This document shows, one piece after another, positions 21,301-36,300 of a stretch of 64,000 bases of DNA. The translations under genes were made by a program, and so were the position numbers. This DNA is from Bacteroidota bacterium (GTDB taxonomy: Bacteria > Bacteroidota > Bacteroidia > Chitinophagales > Chitinophagaceae). The notes below the pieces were generated by a model. It was not told the origin of the DNA. It did not search any database and saw only the letters and a program-made list of their open reading frames with translations. Every line of letters starts with the position of its first letter. The first letter of the stretch is position 1. The stretch spans positions 1 to 64,000 of the forward strand of contig CANHGS010000005.1 in the NCBI GenBank assembly GCA_947460595.1. Reading direction: 5' to 3'.

Positions 21301-24300
21301 ACGCACAAGACATCATTTTCAAATACAATCCTAAGCAAATCATTATTTATTGTGGTGAAAATGACTTAACTGGAGGCCCCTCTATAACTGCAGATACTAT
21401 TTTGGAGCGCGTAAAAAAATTACACCAACTAATAAGATCAAGGTATAAAAAAGTACCTATTGCTTATATATCTATGAAACCTAGCCCAAGCAGAGAGAAG
21501 TATTTAGAGACTATGCAAAAGGCTAATGCACTAATCAAAACATTTATGGAGCAACAAAAGAAATCTAGCTATATAGATGTTTACCACAGCATGCTTGATG
21601 CAAATGGCAATATACTTACCCATATTTTTTTATCCGATAAGCTACACATGAACGCAGAAGGGTATAAAATATGGCAGGGGATTATTGCACCTTATTTGCT
21701 TAAATAATTTTGTTCCTTAGAAGTAGCTCAATTTTATAATAATTTATTTCTTTTCAGTTCCTATAAAGACTTCAAATTTATTATGAATGATTAGGATTAA
21801 TAACCCGTAAATAATAGCAGATACTATTAATATGGTATTCAGTAATCCACTTACGGAAAATGACAATCTCAATAATATAGTAGAAATGATAAATCCCGAA
21901 TTTCTGATAACTTTATGAAATTCATCTGTGTGAAAAAAAGAAAACAGCAATAAAATCACATCTGCAATTATTAATATTGTAAAAAACTGTTCAAAGAATA
22001 CATTATTTATATTTTTAAAAGAAACAACATTATTAGTAATTGGATAAATAGTACTGATAAGCCAATTTATAAAAGAATATATAGCTACTATAATAAGTAC
22101 AGGAACTAAGGATGTTGCCAATACCTTTTTTATTTTTATAAACCTTTCAAGACCTTCAATCTGCTGTTGATTTATCTTTTCGGTGCTATAACTTTTTTTA
22201 CTTTTAACATAAAATAGATATATCAGAAAGAATAGTAATATAGATGCTATTAAATCGTAGGTAAACTGTAAGTCGTATTTTATTTTAAACCAATCAGACG
22301 AAAGGGATAGGGAAGAAAGATCTTTAAACAAACGTCGAATAATGATGAGTGTTATGATTTCGTATTGTTTGCAAATATAATTAGTAATCGATTTTGGAAG
22401 ATAATATACCAGTAGATACACTTCATACACTAGTATAAATGAGAACGGAGTATAAATTGCAGAAATTGGATTTTTTAATAAATCTGAATGTGAATTCAGT
22501 GAAATAATTTCAAAATCAACCAAGTAAATAATAGTTAGGTGTATGATAAAACTTGCTATGGCTATTATTAAAATAACTCTTTCACTCTCTTTTTTAGTTT
22601 TATCTGATAGGAGTTTCTGATAAAGAATCTCAAATTTTTTATATAAGCTCATAGATATGGTTAAAAGGTATTTTATGAAAAAAAGGCAGTTCTAAGAAAA
22701 GTAAGGTAATCATTAAACGTAGGTTAAATGCTATATTAAGATCCTCAAAGAATTTTTGAAAAAAAACAAATCATGGAAAAAGTAGTTTTACGTTGGATGT
22801 AGTTATTTAGTAATTTATTGGTAGAAACCGAAAATTCAAATACAGGATATCCCATGGGGGCAGGATTATATCATTAATCATTTTCTTTAAATATGGTTTG
22901 ACAAAGACGCTTATCAATGAAACAAATTAATAATATTTGTTAGGAAAGTCCTCATCCCAATTTCAAAAAACACTATTTTCAATAAACAAAATACTTTAGT
23001 TAAGCTCAAATCAAGGTGATTATATGCCAAAATGTGTTTGTATGGGAGCAAAGTTAAAATGTTCATTTGGCGCAGGCGCCAAAGACATGGTTGTTTTGCC
23101 AATAGGAATGGGTATGACTGGAAATACCAAACCACTCGCTACTGAAATGGATTTTATTCCTATGCTAAACATACCAGCCTTTGGTACTTGTAAATCACCG
23201 GCAAACCCAATGAATTGGAAAATGGCAGGTCCAGTACCCGTTTTTGCTCCTAGTTCTTGTATCCCCATCCCCGTAATGCCTTGGAGTCCTGTTGCCAAAA
23301 AATTGAAGATCGGCGGAAAAGCAGCCATGCTCGAATCCAGTAAAACCATGTGTGTATGGGCTGGAAATATTACTGTTGATAATCCCGGGGTAACCAATAT
23401 TGAAGCAACCTGATTTTTCTTTTGTCGCTTAATTATTACGCTAAACGGAGTAAGGTTCAATTATCATTTTTTAACTCAAAGCATATTTAATAAATACAAA
23501 TCAAAATAAGAAATCATGCATTACGAATTCTGATGCAGATTTGAAAATAAAAAAAATGGTTATTTTCATTATTAAATGGTTTAATCCGCTATATTCATAA
23601 AATATTTATCTGGTATATACTCTTGTTATATTAAATCTATAAATTAAGTACTTTGCATGTTTAGGCAAAGTTTCAATTATTTGATATGTTAAGTCATAAA
23701 TCTAATAATCAATCTTCAAAACGAAGGCTAGATACGGTTCAAAATGATCAAATCAGCAGCAGCGGTGATGGCCAAATAGTTAATAGGGCTTTTGATGTAA
23801 CACAGCGTAAACTTCAGTCTTTATCTGAAGGAAATGCGAACGGTGAGAATGTAAATTCCTTACAACAAAAGGCAGACACCCGTAGTTCAGGATTAGGTCA
23901 GATGGTGGTTCAGCCAAAAATGAAAGTTGGGGCAGCAAATGATCCTTTAGAGCATGAAGCAGATTCGGTGGCATCTGAAGTAGTAAAGTCAATCAACTCG
24001 AAAGATGGAAATGCCAATTCTGGCGTTCTAAGAAAAATTCAAAGTGGGCCTATCAATCGGAAATCAGAACAAGATAGTAATCGGATTGGTAAAGATGGAG
24101 GAGAAGTGTCGAACAATATTGAATCCTCCATCAAAAATGCCAAAGGTGGCGGATCATCCCTAGACGCAGATCTGCAAAGAGACATGGGTAACGCCATGGG
24201 TGCCGATTTCAGCTCAGTAAAAGTGCATAATGATTCAGAATCAGATCAATTGAATCATGCTGTAGGCGCCCGCGCTTTTACCACAGGCAATGACATTTTT

Positions 24301-27300
24301 TTTAAAAGAGGTGAATATACCCCATCTTCTCAGGGAGGTCAAGAGTTAATTGCGCATGAATTGACGCATGTGGTGCAACAGGGAGGAGAGTCCATCAAAG
24401 CAAAACATATCCAAAGAGAGGATGACGGTGATGATAGTGATTTTTCATTGAAAGGTGAATCGGGAGACGTTGAGTTTGGTGAAGATGCAGAAGTGACAAC
24501 AAAAGGAGTTTCCGGTAATTTAGGAAAAAATGCTAAAGGCGATGACAGAACCGTGGCTGATGATACCGAAATGGAGAAAACTGAGGAAGTGAGTGCTGGT
24601 AAAGTTGTTACTACAGAAGTGGGATCTAGTTCTCAAGGACTTACGGAATATGGTTCGGCGGTTCAAAAAATGGTTGAAACTGATGGATCTTCTATTAAAG
24701 AGGCCACTCGCTTATTAGCAAGGGCTGGGGCATTTGGAGAGGCTAAAGCCAAAAAGACATTGGAGACATCGGGAGGAATGGTAGCTAGTGCGGAAGGCAG
24801 TGCAAGTGGATTTGCAGGTGCAGAACTGGATGCCGTTTCAGGAACAGTAATTGATGCTATTGATGGGTTAACGAAATTCGCTAAGGTATCCGCAAAATTT
24901 GGAGTAGGCGCAGATTTGGCTGGTCAGGCTAAGTTAGCTAAAGAAATTGGCGGTGTAGAATTAGAAGCTGCAGTAAAAGCTAAGCTTAGTGGATTTGCTG
25001 GAGCAATGGCTGAAGCTGGTGGAAAATTGAACTATAGCGCAACTGGAATGGCTATGGAAGGTCAAGCCTATGCTTTTGCAGGTGCTAAAGCAGAAGGTGA
25101 AGTTTCTGCTAGTTTAAGAGTTGGGGAATTAGGATTGGAGGGTATTGCAGGATTTAAAGCTATGGCTGGTGCTGAGGCAGAGGCGCAAGGAAAAATGGAA
25201 TTTGGATTTGATGGCGTTGAAGTATCCGGCAAAGCCGGATGTTTTGCCGGAACCAAGGTAAAAGCGGAAGCAGCTGCTCAGTTAAGTTATCAAGGTAGGG
25301 TATTCTTGAAATTATCCGGAGGAGCTGAAGCTTCTGCGGGAGTAGGTGGAGAAGTAGAAGGTACCTTTAGTTTGAAGAAGGGGAAATTGGTTATTGGAGG
25401 TCGATTAGCAGCAACTTTAGGTATTGGTGGTGGGTTTAATGCTCAAGTAGAAATAGACTTTGGTGTAATTGCAGATATGGTTGGTAATAAGATCAGATCA
25501 ATTTTGAATCGCCCTGAAAAATTAAGCGGCGAACCAATGGAGGATAGTGATCGTGAAAAAGATCCAGAAGATCAGGATAAAGTAATTAAGAAAATGAAAG
25601 ATGCCGCTTTCCCATCACTAAAGGCATATGGTATGAAAAAAGAACAGCAGTTTAAGCAAGGTGGCTGGTTTGGATCAAAGAACCTTGTGAAAAAAGAAAG
25701 AATTCAGGAAATAATAGACAAAAAAATCAGAGGGCCATTTAGTGAAGAAATGAAATACCCTTTCACTGATGCAGCGTTAGAGCAGATATGTCATGAAGCA
25801 TTTGGTCATCAGTATAACTCGTTAAAAATCAAATCGGGTGTAATTACTAAGTTTGATCCCAAAACATCTCTATAATTGAAAATGTACCTAATAAATGAAA
25901 CATTTTTTTAGTAACAAAACACATGTCTCTTTAGAATTGCCGTTTGGTTGGGAGTTACAGGAAGAGATAAAAAATTCAGCTACTTATACTTTAGAATTCG
26001 ACGAAGATTTGGAGGAAGATGAATTAAAAAATGCCGATGGTCTTCGCTTTTTCAATCCCATTTGGAGCATCGACCTTTTTGCTATGTCCAATTCAGATTC
26101 CAGCAATATTGAAAAAGCTGCCCAAGCGGTACTTGAAAAGCAGCTGGAAGCTCAACAGCTACTCACTAAGCGCTATGATTTTATTGACCAACATCCATCC
26201 ATCACAATTGTATTGAAATACAAAGATCCTGATTATGGGGGGCTAGTAGGAAGGCATCAAAGTTTTGTATTAGTAGATGATGTACTATATAGTTTTAATG
26301 GTTGTATGCCTTTAGAATTATTTGAGGAAGGTGGGGTATTGTTTGAGGATGCGTTGAAGTCAGTTCGGTTTATATTTAATCATTAATAATATTTTATGAG
26401 CAGCGGAATAAAGATGGTTAGTTACTATAATGAAAAATTGTATTTATCTATCTTAGCACCAGAGGAGTGGGAAGGGCAACAAGTCAATGATCAAGCATTT
26501 AGATTGTTGGGTGAAGTTGAAAAAATACATGAAGATTTTTTTGAGGAGTATAGAGTAAACATGAGCTTTGAAAAGCGAAAGGGAACAATCAGTGGAGAAA
26601 ACTGGTTTAAAACTTTTGTGGAGAAGAATAATGAAGCAATGCGCACTACCTATGCTCAATATGAATTGCTGGAAGAAGAAAATTTTACTTTAGATATTAA
26701 TTCTGCGTATAGAAAACTGTACACTTGGGTAGAACCGGAAACAAAGTTTAAAATATATCAGGAACAAGTATTGATTACAGATAGTATTGACACAGTTTAT
26801 GTAGTAACAGCTTCGGTATTGGAGGGACTTGAAAAAAAGTATTTACCCTTATTCGTTGATGTTATAAAGTCCATCCGAATTATTCCACAAAAAATCACAT
26901 AAATGACTAACAAAAGGTTAAGATGATTGATTAGTACTTTTTTTAAATATAATATTTAGTAAGGTTTAACCATTCACTCAATTGTCCTATTTTTTTAGTA
27001 TACGCCTTTAATTATGTCAAAATTCTTAGCAGAGGTTAAATGGTTTTTTGGTGCATTATTGGCCGCATGCGCGTTGTCATTCTTATTCTTATTGCTAGTA
27101 AGAATAAGCTATCAACAAAGTAATGTTCCTCCTTTTTTTACGCTTCGAAAATATTTAGTAGGGATTGCGGTGATGTTAGGTTTAGTGTATTCCATTAGAT
27201 GGATGTTAGGGGCAATAAAGTCAACTTTGTTGGGATAATTATTCTTCAATTATATGATTCATAACATTGTGTCAACCTTGGTCAATCAACTAAACGAGTT

Positions 27301-30300
27301 TATTAGAAATGAACTTGGTTTAGCTGATGATATGGTGATTGCCTCCAACCTAATGGATATTAAAGGTGGCGCATTAATGCAAATAGAAAATAAAGTTTGC
27401 GTTTTTATTCAAAATATTGAAGAAGAAAAAATGCTTAAAAACACTAGTTTTCAAGCAAATGCTGGCATGGCCCCGCCTATGTTCATTAATATTTACGTGG
27501 TAGTAGCGGCCAATTTTCCAGAGCCCAATTATAGAGAGGCCCTTCGTTATATTTCCATGGTCATTGAATTTTTTCAAGGAAAGCCTTTATTTGATAGGTC
27601 CAACACACCTGAGCTTCCTCCTTCAGTTGATAAAATTGCACTAGAATATTACAATCAATCCATACAGGACTTAAACAACTTATGGAGTTTGATTGGAGCA
27701 AAATATATTCCATCTGTAGTCTATAAAGTTAAATTATTGCCATTCCATCAGCAGATGATTAAACAGGATGTTGGAAAGATTTTATCTGGAAAAGATTTAG
27801 GGGCAGCAAGGAAAAACTTATTAGAACAGTTGGTAGCAAGTGAATTGTTAGACGCGGTTGCTCGTAGTAAGAAAAATGAAGCTGAATCTGAATAAGGAAA
27901 TAAATAATGGACCAACTTAAACAAGGATATAGAAGTAATACGCAATTTGGACTCTCTGTTCGGTTCTTTGTCATGCATGACTACTATGTGAATGGTATTT
28001 GCCGTGATTTCAGTTTCCAACCATCAACAGAAACCTTAATCAAGTTACGGAATAATCGAATGATATTTAGAGAGTTGGATGGTGGATTTGAATTGGCCAT
28101 TGATATGAATCATGATTTTACCCATCCAATTTATCAAAAAGACGAATTTTTTCAATTCTTTTTTAAGAATAACAATCCACAGTTCCTTCAATATACCGAT
28201 ATGCCTTTTGTTTCCTCGGCCTCGCTGCTATTGGATACTGCTAATTCCTGGGGAGAATGTTTGCATGAAGGTACTACCTTGGCTTCAACGCAGTTTTTAG
28301 ATACGGACAAGGATGGTTATCACGGGGTATTTCAATTGAGACATCTTCTGTCAAAACCTTTGTGGAGCAATCCTTTGCCCACCTATCAATATTATATTCG
28401 ATTTGGGGCAAGAAAAGTAAAAATTCGATACATTTTTTATGGAAATAAGGATTTAGTAGATTTTTTTTCAAAATTTATTATAGAAAAAAGTCAGGATTCC
28501 GAAAAAGACATTATATTTAATTCCCCAAAACTTATACTCTTAAAAAATGGTGATCCAGCTTTTGAGTGTACTTCTGTACAAGAAGTATCTCTTAAAAGTT
28601 TGTGGGACTGTACTTTAATTGTAAAGCGCGAGAAGGGAAACGGAACACCATTTGATTATAGAAAAACACTGCCTTATCCAAAACCGGATGGGGTAAAATT
28701 TGACAAAACTATTAATAGTTTTGTCTCTGATGTATTTGTAAAACTATAATATATAATAAATGGCAACAGTTCTAGCAACCCCAGGCGTTTACATTGAAGA
28801 AAAAAGCGCCTTCGCATCGTCCGTGGTTCCAGTAGCTACGGCAGTTCCTGCCTTTATCGGCTTTACCGAAAAGGCTCAGAGGGGAACAAAGTCAATTAAA
28901 AATGTACCAACCAGAATCTCTTCTTTCGCAGAGTTCGAGCAGTTTTTTGGTGGTGCACCTAAAACCAAGTTCACCATTGCAGAAGATCAAAGTTCGGTAG
29001 GCTACAAACTAGATGTAAATGCTGCATCTCATTTTAACCTACATAGCTCAATGCGCTTCTTCTTTGCTAATGGTGGTAGCGATTGTTACATTGTATCAGT
29101 TGGCGATTATTCTAATGGAGTTAACGCCAAGGATTTCAATGATATGGCTACAGAGTCTGGTATTCCAACTTTATTGAAAGAGATGGAACCAACACTTTTG
29201 GTTATCCCAGAAGCTGTCTTGTTAAGTGAAGAAGAGTGTTTTTCTCTGCAACAAGCTATGCTGCTTCATTGTGGACATCAAATGAAGAATCGCTTTGCTA
29301 TTCTTGATGTTTATAATGGGGACAAATCCCGTACATATGATGAGTCTGATGTTGCGAATCGTTTTCGTGAAGGTGTAGGTTCAAACTTCCTTCAATGGGG
29401 TTCTGCCTATTATCCATTTGTAAAAACAACAATTGTTGGTACAAGTGAGATTAATTTCACAAACATTGAAAACAGAGATACTTTAGTAGAGTTGCTTACC
29501 AAAGATGTAAACAGCGATCTAGAAGCTGGAATAATCAACGTAGCTAGAGCGGAAGCAATTAAGAATGAGTTGGCTAAAATTGCAACGGCTTCTACAACTA
29601 ATGATATTTCAACATTACAAGCAACATTAAAGACCATCAGTCCTAAACTGAATGGTATCCTTAAAGATATGGTGGACTTCCTGAATGTAATGCCTCCAAG
29701 TGCAGGTATGGCAGGTGTTTACTCAATGGTGGATGCTTCTATTAACGTAGCTAAGTCTCCAGCAAACGTGAGCCTTGGTTCAGTAGTTGCTCCAACTGTC
29801 TTGCTTACTAATGATAATCAGGAAGAACTTAACCTTCCATTGAATGGTAAGGCAATTAATGCTATCCGCAGTTTCCCTGGCCGTGGTGTTCTGGTTTGGG
29901 GTGCTAGAACCTTGGATGGTAATAGCCAAGATTGGAGATATATTAGTGTTCGTAGAACCATGACTTTCCTTGAGCAAAGTATTAAAATTGCCGCTGAAAG
30001 ATTTGTATTCGAACCAAATAACAGTACAACTTGGTCTACACTTAAAGCAACCGTAAACAACTTCCTAGTTAATCAGTGGCAGTCTGGTTTATTGGCTGGA
30101 TTATCTCCAGAAGATGCTTTTGAAGTAAATATTGGTTTAGGAGTTACTATGACTCCCAATGATATTCTTGATGGTGTTTTACGTATGTCAGTAAAAGTGG
30201 CTATTACAAGACCAGCAGAGTTCATTGTAATCACTTTTGAACAACAACAGCAAAAATCTTAAGAAATTTCTAGAATTTATTAATTAACTCTATTTAACGT

Positions 30301-33300
30301 AAATAATTATGGCAGCTCCTACCGCCGGAACAGGTGAAAATCAAGACCAATTTTGGCCATTACCAAAATTTTATTTTTCTGTAGATATTGGAGACAAAAC
30401 GGATATAGCATTCCAGGAAGTCTCTGGCCTTGATATTGATACAGATGTTATTGAATACCGTCATGGTAATAGCAAAATTCACTCTACTATTAAAATGCCA
30501 GGTCTTAAGAAGTATGGTGATATTACTATGAAGAAAGGCGTATTCACTAAAGACAATAGCTTCTATGAGTGGATCAAAGAAATCAGTCTCAATACATATA
30601 AGCGTCTTACAGTTGTTGTTCGTTTGATGGATGAAGATGGCAATGCTAAGATGACTTGGACTTTGACCAATGCATGGCCTAAGCAGGTTACTTCTACCGA
30701 TATGAACTCTCAAAGCAGTGAATCTGCTATTGAAACCATTGTATTGGTTCACGAGGGTCTTACTATTGCAGCAGCGTAATTTTCTAGCTAATTTATAAGG
30801 AGCACCGGTATCTGTGGTGCTCCTTTTTTGTTTTTGAGATAATGTTTTAAAATGGTGGCTTAGGTAAATGACAATGTCTCCTTTAAAGACATTAATTGAC
30901 CTATGGGTTATCTCTAATAGTAATGATATGGCTTCTACAAACTTTGTTTCTACTCCCACTCCCTCTTTCAACTTTTTTGTTGGAATTGATTTGTTTCAAG
31001 CAGATACAATGTTTAGTGAAGTAAGGGGTATTTCCTTTGAAATGGATGTAGAACCTTATCTGGAAGGTGGCAATAATAATACCATTTATCATCTCCCTAA
31101 AGGAAGAAAAGATTCCAAACTAATTCTCGTAAGGGGAATGTCTCCGTTGGGATCAGCATTTAGTAATTGGTGTATTCAATCCACAAATTATAACTTACCC
31201 GTAGTACCAAGAGTACTTACCATTATGTTGATGGGGCCAATTCCAAATGGAGAAGCTACTGCATCTTCTACACCATTGCATACCTGGATATTCTATAACG
31301 CTTATCCAGTAAAATGGGAGATCAGTGAGTTTGTAGCAGAAAAGTCTGCTTATGCATTTGAAACCATTGAATTTGTGTATTCCAGTGTAAGTGCGGTAGT
31401 ATAAAATCAATAGAAGTATGCCTGTAGAAATTAAAGAATTAGTAGTACAAGCCAAAGCAAATACTGCCTCAGGACAAGAAGCTACTACTAATTCAAAAAA
31501 AAATAATAGTAAAGGATCTAGTGGTGGAGGCCCTTCAGCCGCTGATAAAATTACACATGATCTCCGTAGACAGCTTGTTGAAGATTGTGTGCAAGAAGTA
31601 ATGGATTTAATTCAAAAGAATCGTATGATATGAGTGGAAGTTTAAGCGCATTTAGTATTAATGGATACAAATCTTTAAGTAATGGGGTAACTTCAGAGTC
31701 CATCGGTAGTTTCTCTTTACAATTAAATCCATCAGCGCTTAATGTAAACTATGTTGTAAACGATAAAAAGGGCCCTGAAGATAATGAAGAAGCAAAGTCT
31801 GCTATTGGTAATCCTACCAACCCTCAAACTTTGGCAAAAGCAAAAGAGTCAGTAAGCTTTAATTTCATCCTCGATACTACAGGGGCTATTTCCAAAATCA
31901 CATCTGTTACCAGTATCCCCTCCGCTATATCTACCTTAAAAAAAATTACAGTTGATAAGATCAGTGGAACCCATTCCACCCCTTATGTTTCTGTTCAATG
32001 GGGTGCCTTTATTTTTGTGGGAAAAGTAGATTCTCTACAAGTTGATTATACACTATTTGATAATTCCGGAAATCCATTAAGGGCCCATATATCAATGTCT
32101 GTTTCTGAACACTTTGATACTAAAGCGGATTCAGCCAATAATCAAAGTCCAGATATTACCAGAATACCAACCATTAAAGAAGGAGATAGCCTAGTTTCTC
32201 TTTGTAAGGAATTCTATGATGATGCTAATATGTTTATTCGTATAGCGGAATTCAATAACATGCCTTCATTCAGAAGACTTATTCCCGGAACTATTTTAGA
32301 ATTTCCCCCTATTGAAAAATAACCTTCTATGGCAACATCTGTACTAACTCCATTAAATACGTCTTCTGATCCAATTTCCTACACCATAAAGATTAATAGT
32401 AAAGAATTGGATAGTGAGTTGATTGTTATGAGGGTAGATGTATGGGGAGAAGTCAATAAAATAAGCAGAGCAACCATCTCTATTATTGCAGGTGACATAC
32501 ATTTAAATACGTTTGAAGAAAGTGAAATGGCCGATTTTGAACCCGGAAAAGATGTTGAAATCTCACTTGGATTTAAACAAACTAATGCCCTTGTCTTCAA
32601 AGGAGTGGTTGTTAAACATAGAATTGAAGTGCGAGCCGGCTACGAACGTTTACGAACTAGAAGTGTATTGATCTTGGAATGTGCGGACAAAGCCATTAAG
32701 ATGACCATTGGCAGAAAATCCGAAATCTTTGAAAGTAAAAAAGATAGCGATGTAATCACTACCATGGCATCTACTGCAGGTCTCACCAAAACAATCACGG
32801 CAACTACTACTCAACATACTTTTTTGGCACAATATGACATGACGGATTGGGATTTTATGCTCCGAAGAGCTAAAGCCAATGGTATGGTAGTATTTAATGC
32901 TGAAAATGCCCTTACCGTAAAAGAACCGGAAGTTTCAGGCACTAGTGTGGCTACAATAACATATGGTTTAGATACCACTAGTTTTGAAGGAGAAGTGGAT
33001 TCTTCCAGTCAACTGCAGGGTATGGAAGCAATGGCATGGGATTATTTTAAAGAAGCTGATGTAAAACAAACGGGAGCAGAGCCTAGTAATCTATCAAAGC
33101 CTGGTAACCTGGTTGGAAAAACTATCGGTAAAACAGCAGCACCTACTACCCTTACCCTCAATATAAAAACACCTATAGATCTCACCACTGAAGTCAAAGA
33201 TCTGGCCGATGCCGGATTGGTGGAATCAAGGTTAAAACGAGTTCGCGGAACGGTTAAATTTAGAGGGATCAACAAAGTAAAACTCGGTACAATTATAACC

Positions 33301-36300
33301 TTGTCCGGATTTGGCGCGCGCTTTAATGGTGATGTATTAGTAACCTCTGTCCGTCATCTCATAGAAGATGGAGCGTATTCAACTACTGCTGGATTTGGAC
33401 TACCAGGTAATGATCATGAGCCGGACTTTTTGGATGAAAACAATACCTGGATCAGCACCATCAAAGGATTGCATGTGGGTATTGTTAAAAAATTAGATGG
33501 TGATCCAGATCAAAAAAATCGTATTCAGGTGAATATTCCTTCACTGAAAGGAACTGGAGATGGCTTGTGGTGCGTACTTTCCCATTTTTATACCACCAAT
33601 CAGGCCGGTAGCTTCTTTATCCCTGAATTGAATACCCCTGTGATAGTTGGTTTTTTGAATGAAGATCCAAGATACCCGGTAGTTTTGGGTTGTTTATACA
33701 ACAGTAAAAATAAACCTAAGGAAACTTTAACTAAAGATAATTTTGTAAAGTCTTTTCTAACAAAAGAAAAACTGAACCTAAAATTCGATGATAAAGATAA
33801 AATTATAACCATTGAAACTCCGGGAGGTCATAATATTGTTATTTCAGATAAAGAAAAAGGAATTAGTATAACCGATAAAAATGGAAATTCTATTGTAACT
33901 AGCGATTCTGGAATCACCATCTCCAGCAAAAAAAGCATTACACTAGATAGCAAAGAAACCATAGAAATTAAAGGTGCAAAAGGTGTGACCGTTTCGGCAT
34001 CAGGGGGCGATATTAAATTGAGCGGCAAAGGAATTACTGCTTCTGCTTCTGCAAAATTAACAGTTAAAGGAAACGGAGGGGCAGACATTCAATCATCAGC
34101 CACTGTAAATATTAAAGGGTCAATGGTTAATATAAATTAGAAAATGACAAAAAGATTTTTGTATAAATGGAAACAGGCAAATCATTTTTAGGTAGGGGTT
34201 GGTCCTTCCCTCCAAACTTTAATAAAGAACTGGGAACGGTTGAATTAGTTTCTGAATTAGAAGATATTCGACAAAGCCTACAGATTTATTTATCTACCCG
34301 AAGAGGGGAACGTTTAATGAGACTAGACTATGGAAGTTTTATTCACGAGAATATTTATGATCCTGCTAGAACTACTCAACTAAATTACTTGGCAGAACAA
34401 TTACGTAAAGATATACGCAGATATGAACCTAGGGTAATTGTAAATCAGGTTGAAGTGGATGATAGTCAACGTAATGATGGGGTAATTCAGTTTAAAATAA
34501 ATTATGAAGTTCAGGCTAATAATGTCCGTGACAATATTGTATTCCCTTATTATATTTTAGAAGGTACCCATATCTAACATGAGAGACACAGCTTCTAATA
34601 TCAATAATCTAGCCGTTGATCTTTCCAACAAAGCGCTTAATCCCAGGTATTTTTTACCGGATGAAAGGAAGTTTAGTGATCTGATCACTTTTATTAATCG
34701 TTTATCTAAAAAAATACAATACTATAATACAGAGAATAAACAAGATGGCAACTGGTACGAATTTTTTGTTTCGGATGAAATATTTTTATTGGCAGAGATT
34801 GACAATTTTCCTTTAAATGAATTAGAGAAGCAGCGGGTTAATGCAATGATCTCGTTTGAGAATCAAAATATTATTGGTGAAAAACAACTTATTATTCGTC
34901 AGTTCTACAGCAGCATTTTGAATTTGCTGCAACACATGAATGAATGGTACAGCATTGCATCTAGATATAATAAAAATAAAACAGCTACCGCTTTTGAAAA
35001 CGAATTGACCGCAGCCATTGAGTTTACTGGACAAGATATGCTGCAACGGTTGCAAGCTATTTATGCGGGTACAATCGATGATCAGCAAAATCCATTTTTT
35101 GAGTTTGATGGCTCCCGATTTGTAAACATTTGGAATAAGAACAGTCAAATTGATCCTGAGAAAATATTGGTCAATTGGGCAAGCAAAGAAGATTTGAGTC
35201 TGGCTCTGAAACAATTATTGCTGATTTATAAACCGGTATATAAAACCATGTCCACACTCATGATGCGTGCACGGGTTTTATTACAAAAAACTTTTCATCA
35301 TCAATCTGATCATCAACCTCATATTGGATTGATCTTGTCGTTTTTAGAACTATACAAATACGCTCAGCAGGACCTGAACGCTATTCCCGAGCGACAGCTT
35401 AGTTTTTATTTACATAAAATATTAGGACAAGAAAAACGCCCAGAAATAGCAGACAGAATGCTTTGTTTGTTCAATATACGGCCAGATGTTGGTCCCATAT
35501 TATTGCCCAAAGGAACAAAAATTCTGGCTGGTCAAAATATAGAAGGTAATGATAGGATTTATGCTATTGAAAGAGATACCATTTTAAATCATGCTCGACT
35601 TTCGGATTTACATACCTTGTTTATTTCTCGAAATCCTTTGATTGATCAAAATACCCGGTACCAATTGGTTTCTGGTATTTATCAGAAGCATATTGATCCT
35701 GAGAAATTTCCGGATCATCCTATTGCTTCACTGGGTGAAGAGCAACGCTTTTTTATGGATGAAGAGAAAACCATGGATGAAGCGAAAATTGGATTTGCTG
35801 TTGTTTCCAACTCATTGAGGTTGCAGGCAGGTCAAAGAGAGATTGTACTAACTTTTCATTTTACAGAGCAAAGTTTTCATTATCTCACTACGGTATTAAT
35901 GGACATTGCTGCACAAAGAGGCATCAAACCAGATGAGACATTTTTCATAGTTTTCTCTCAATCTGTTTTTCCTGAATATACTACTGAAGATGGATGGCAA
36001 AACTTCTCACAAGTAGATATAGTGCCTCCAGAAGATTGGAGTATGCACCAGTTCTCAATTCGCCTGATTTTAACGCAGTCTATGCCACCCTTTGTTTCTT
36101 ATAATGAAGAGGTTCACGCACAAGGCTGGAATGTTCACCAACCGGCCATCCGTATAATGCTCAAAGGGAATGATAGTTATCACCCCTATTCCCATTTACA
36201 TTTTCTTGAACTAGATGAAATAACTATTGATGTTAAGGTAGACCAACTAAAACAACTTAACCTTATTACTAATAATGGATCTGTAGATGATTCATCACCT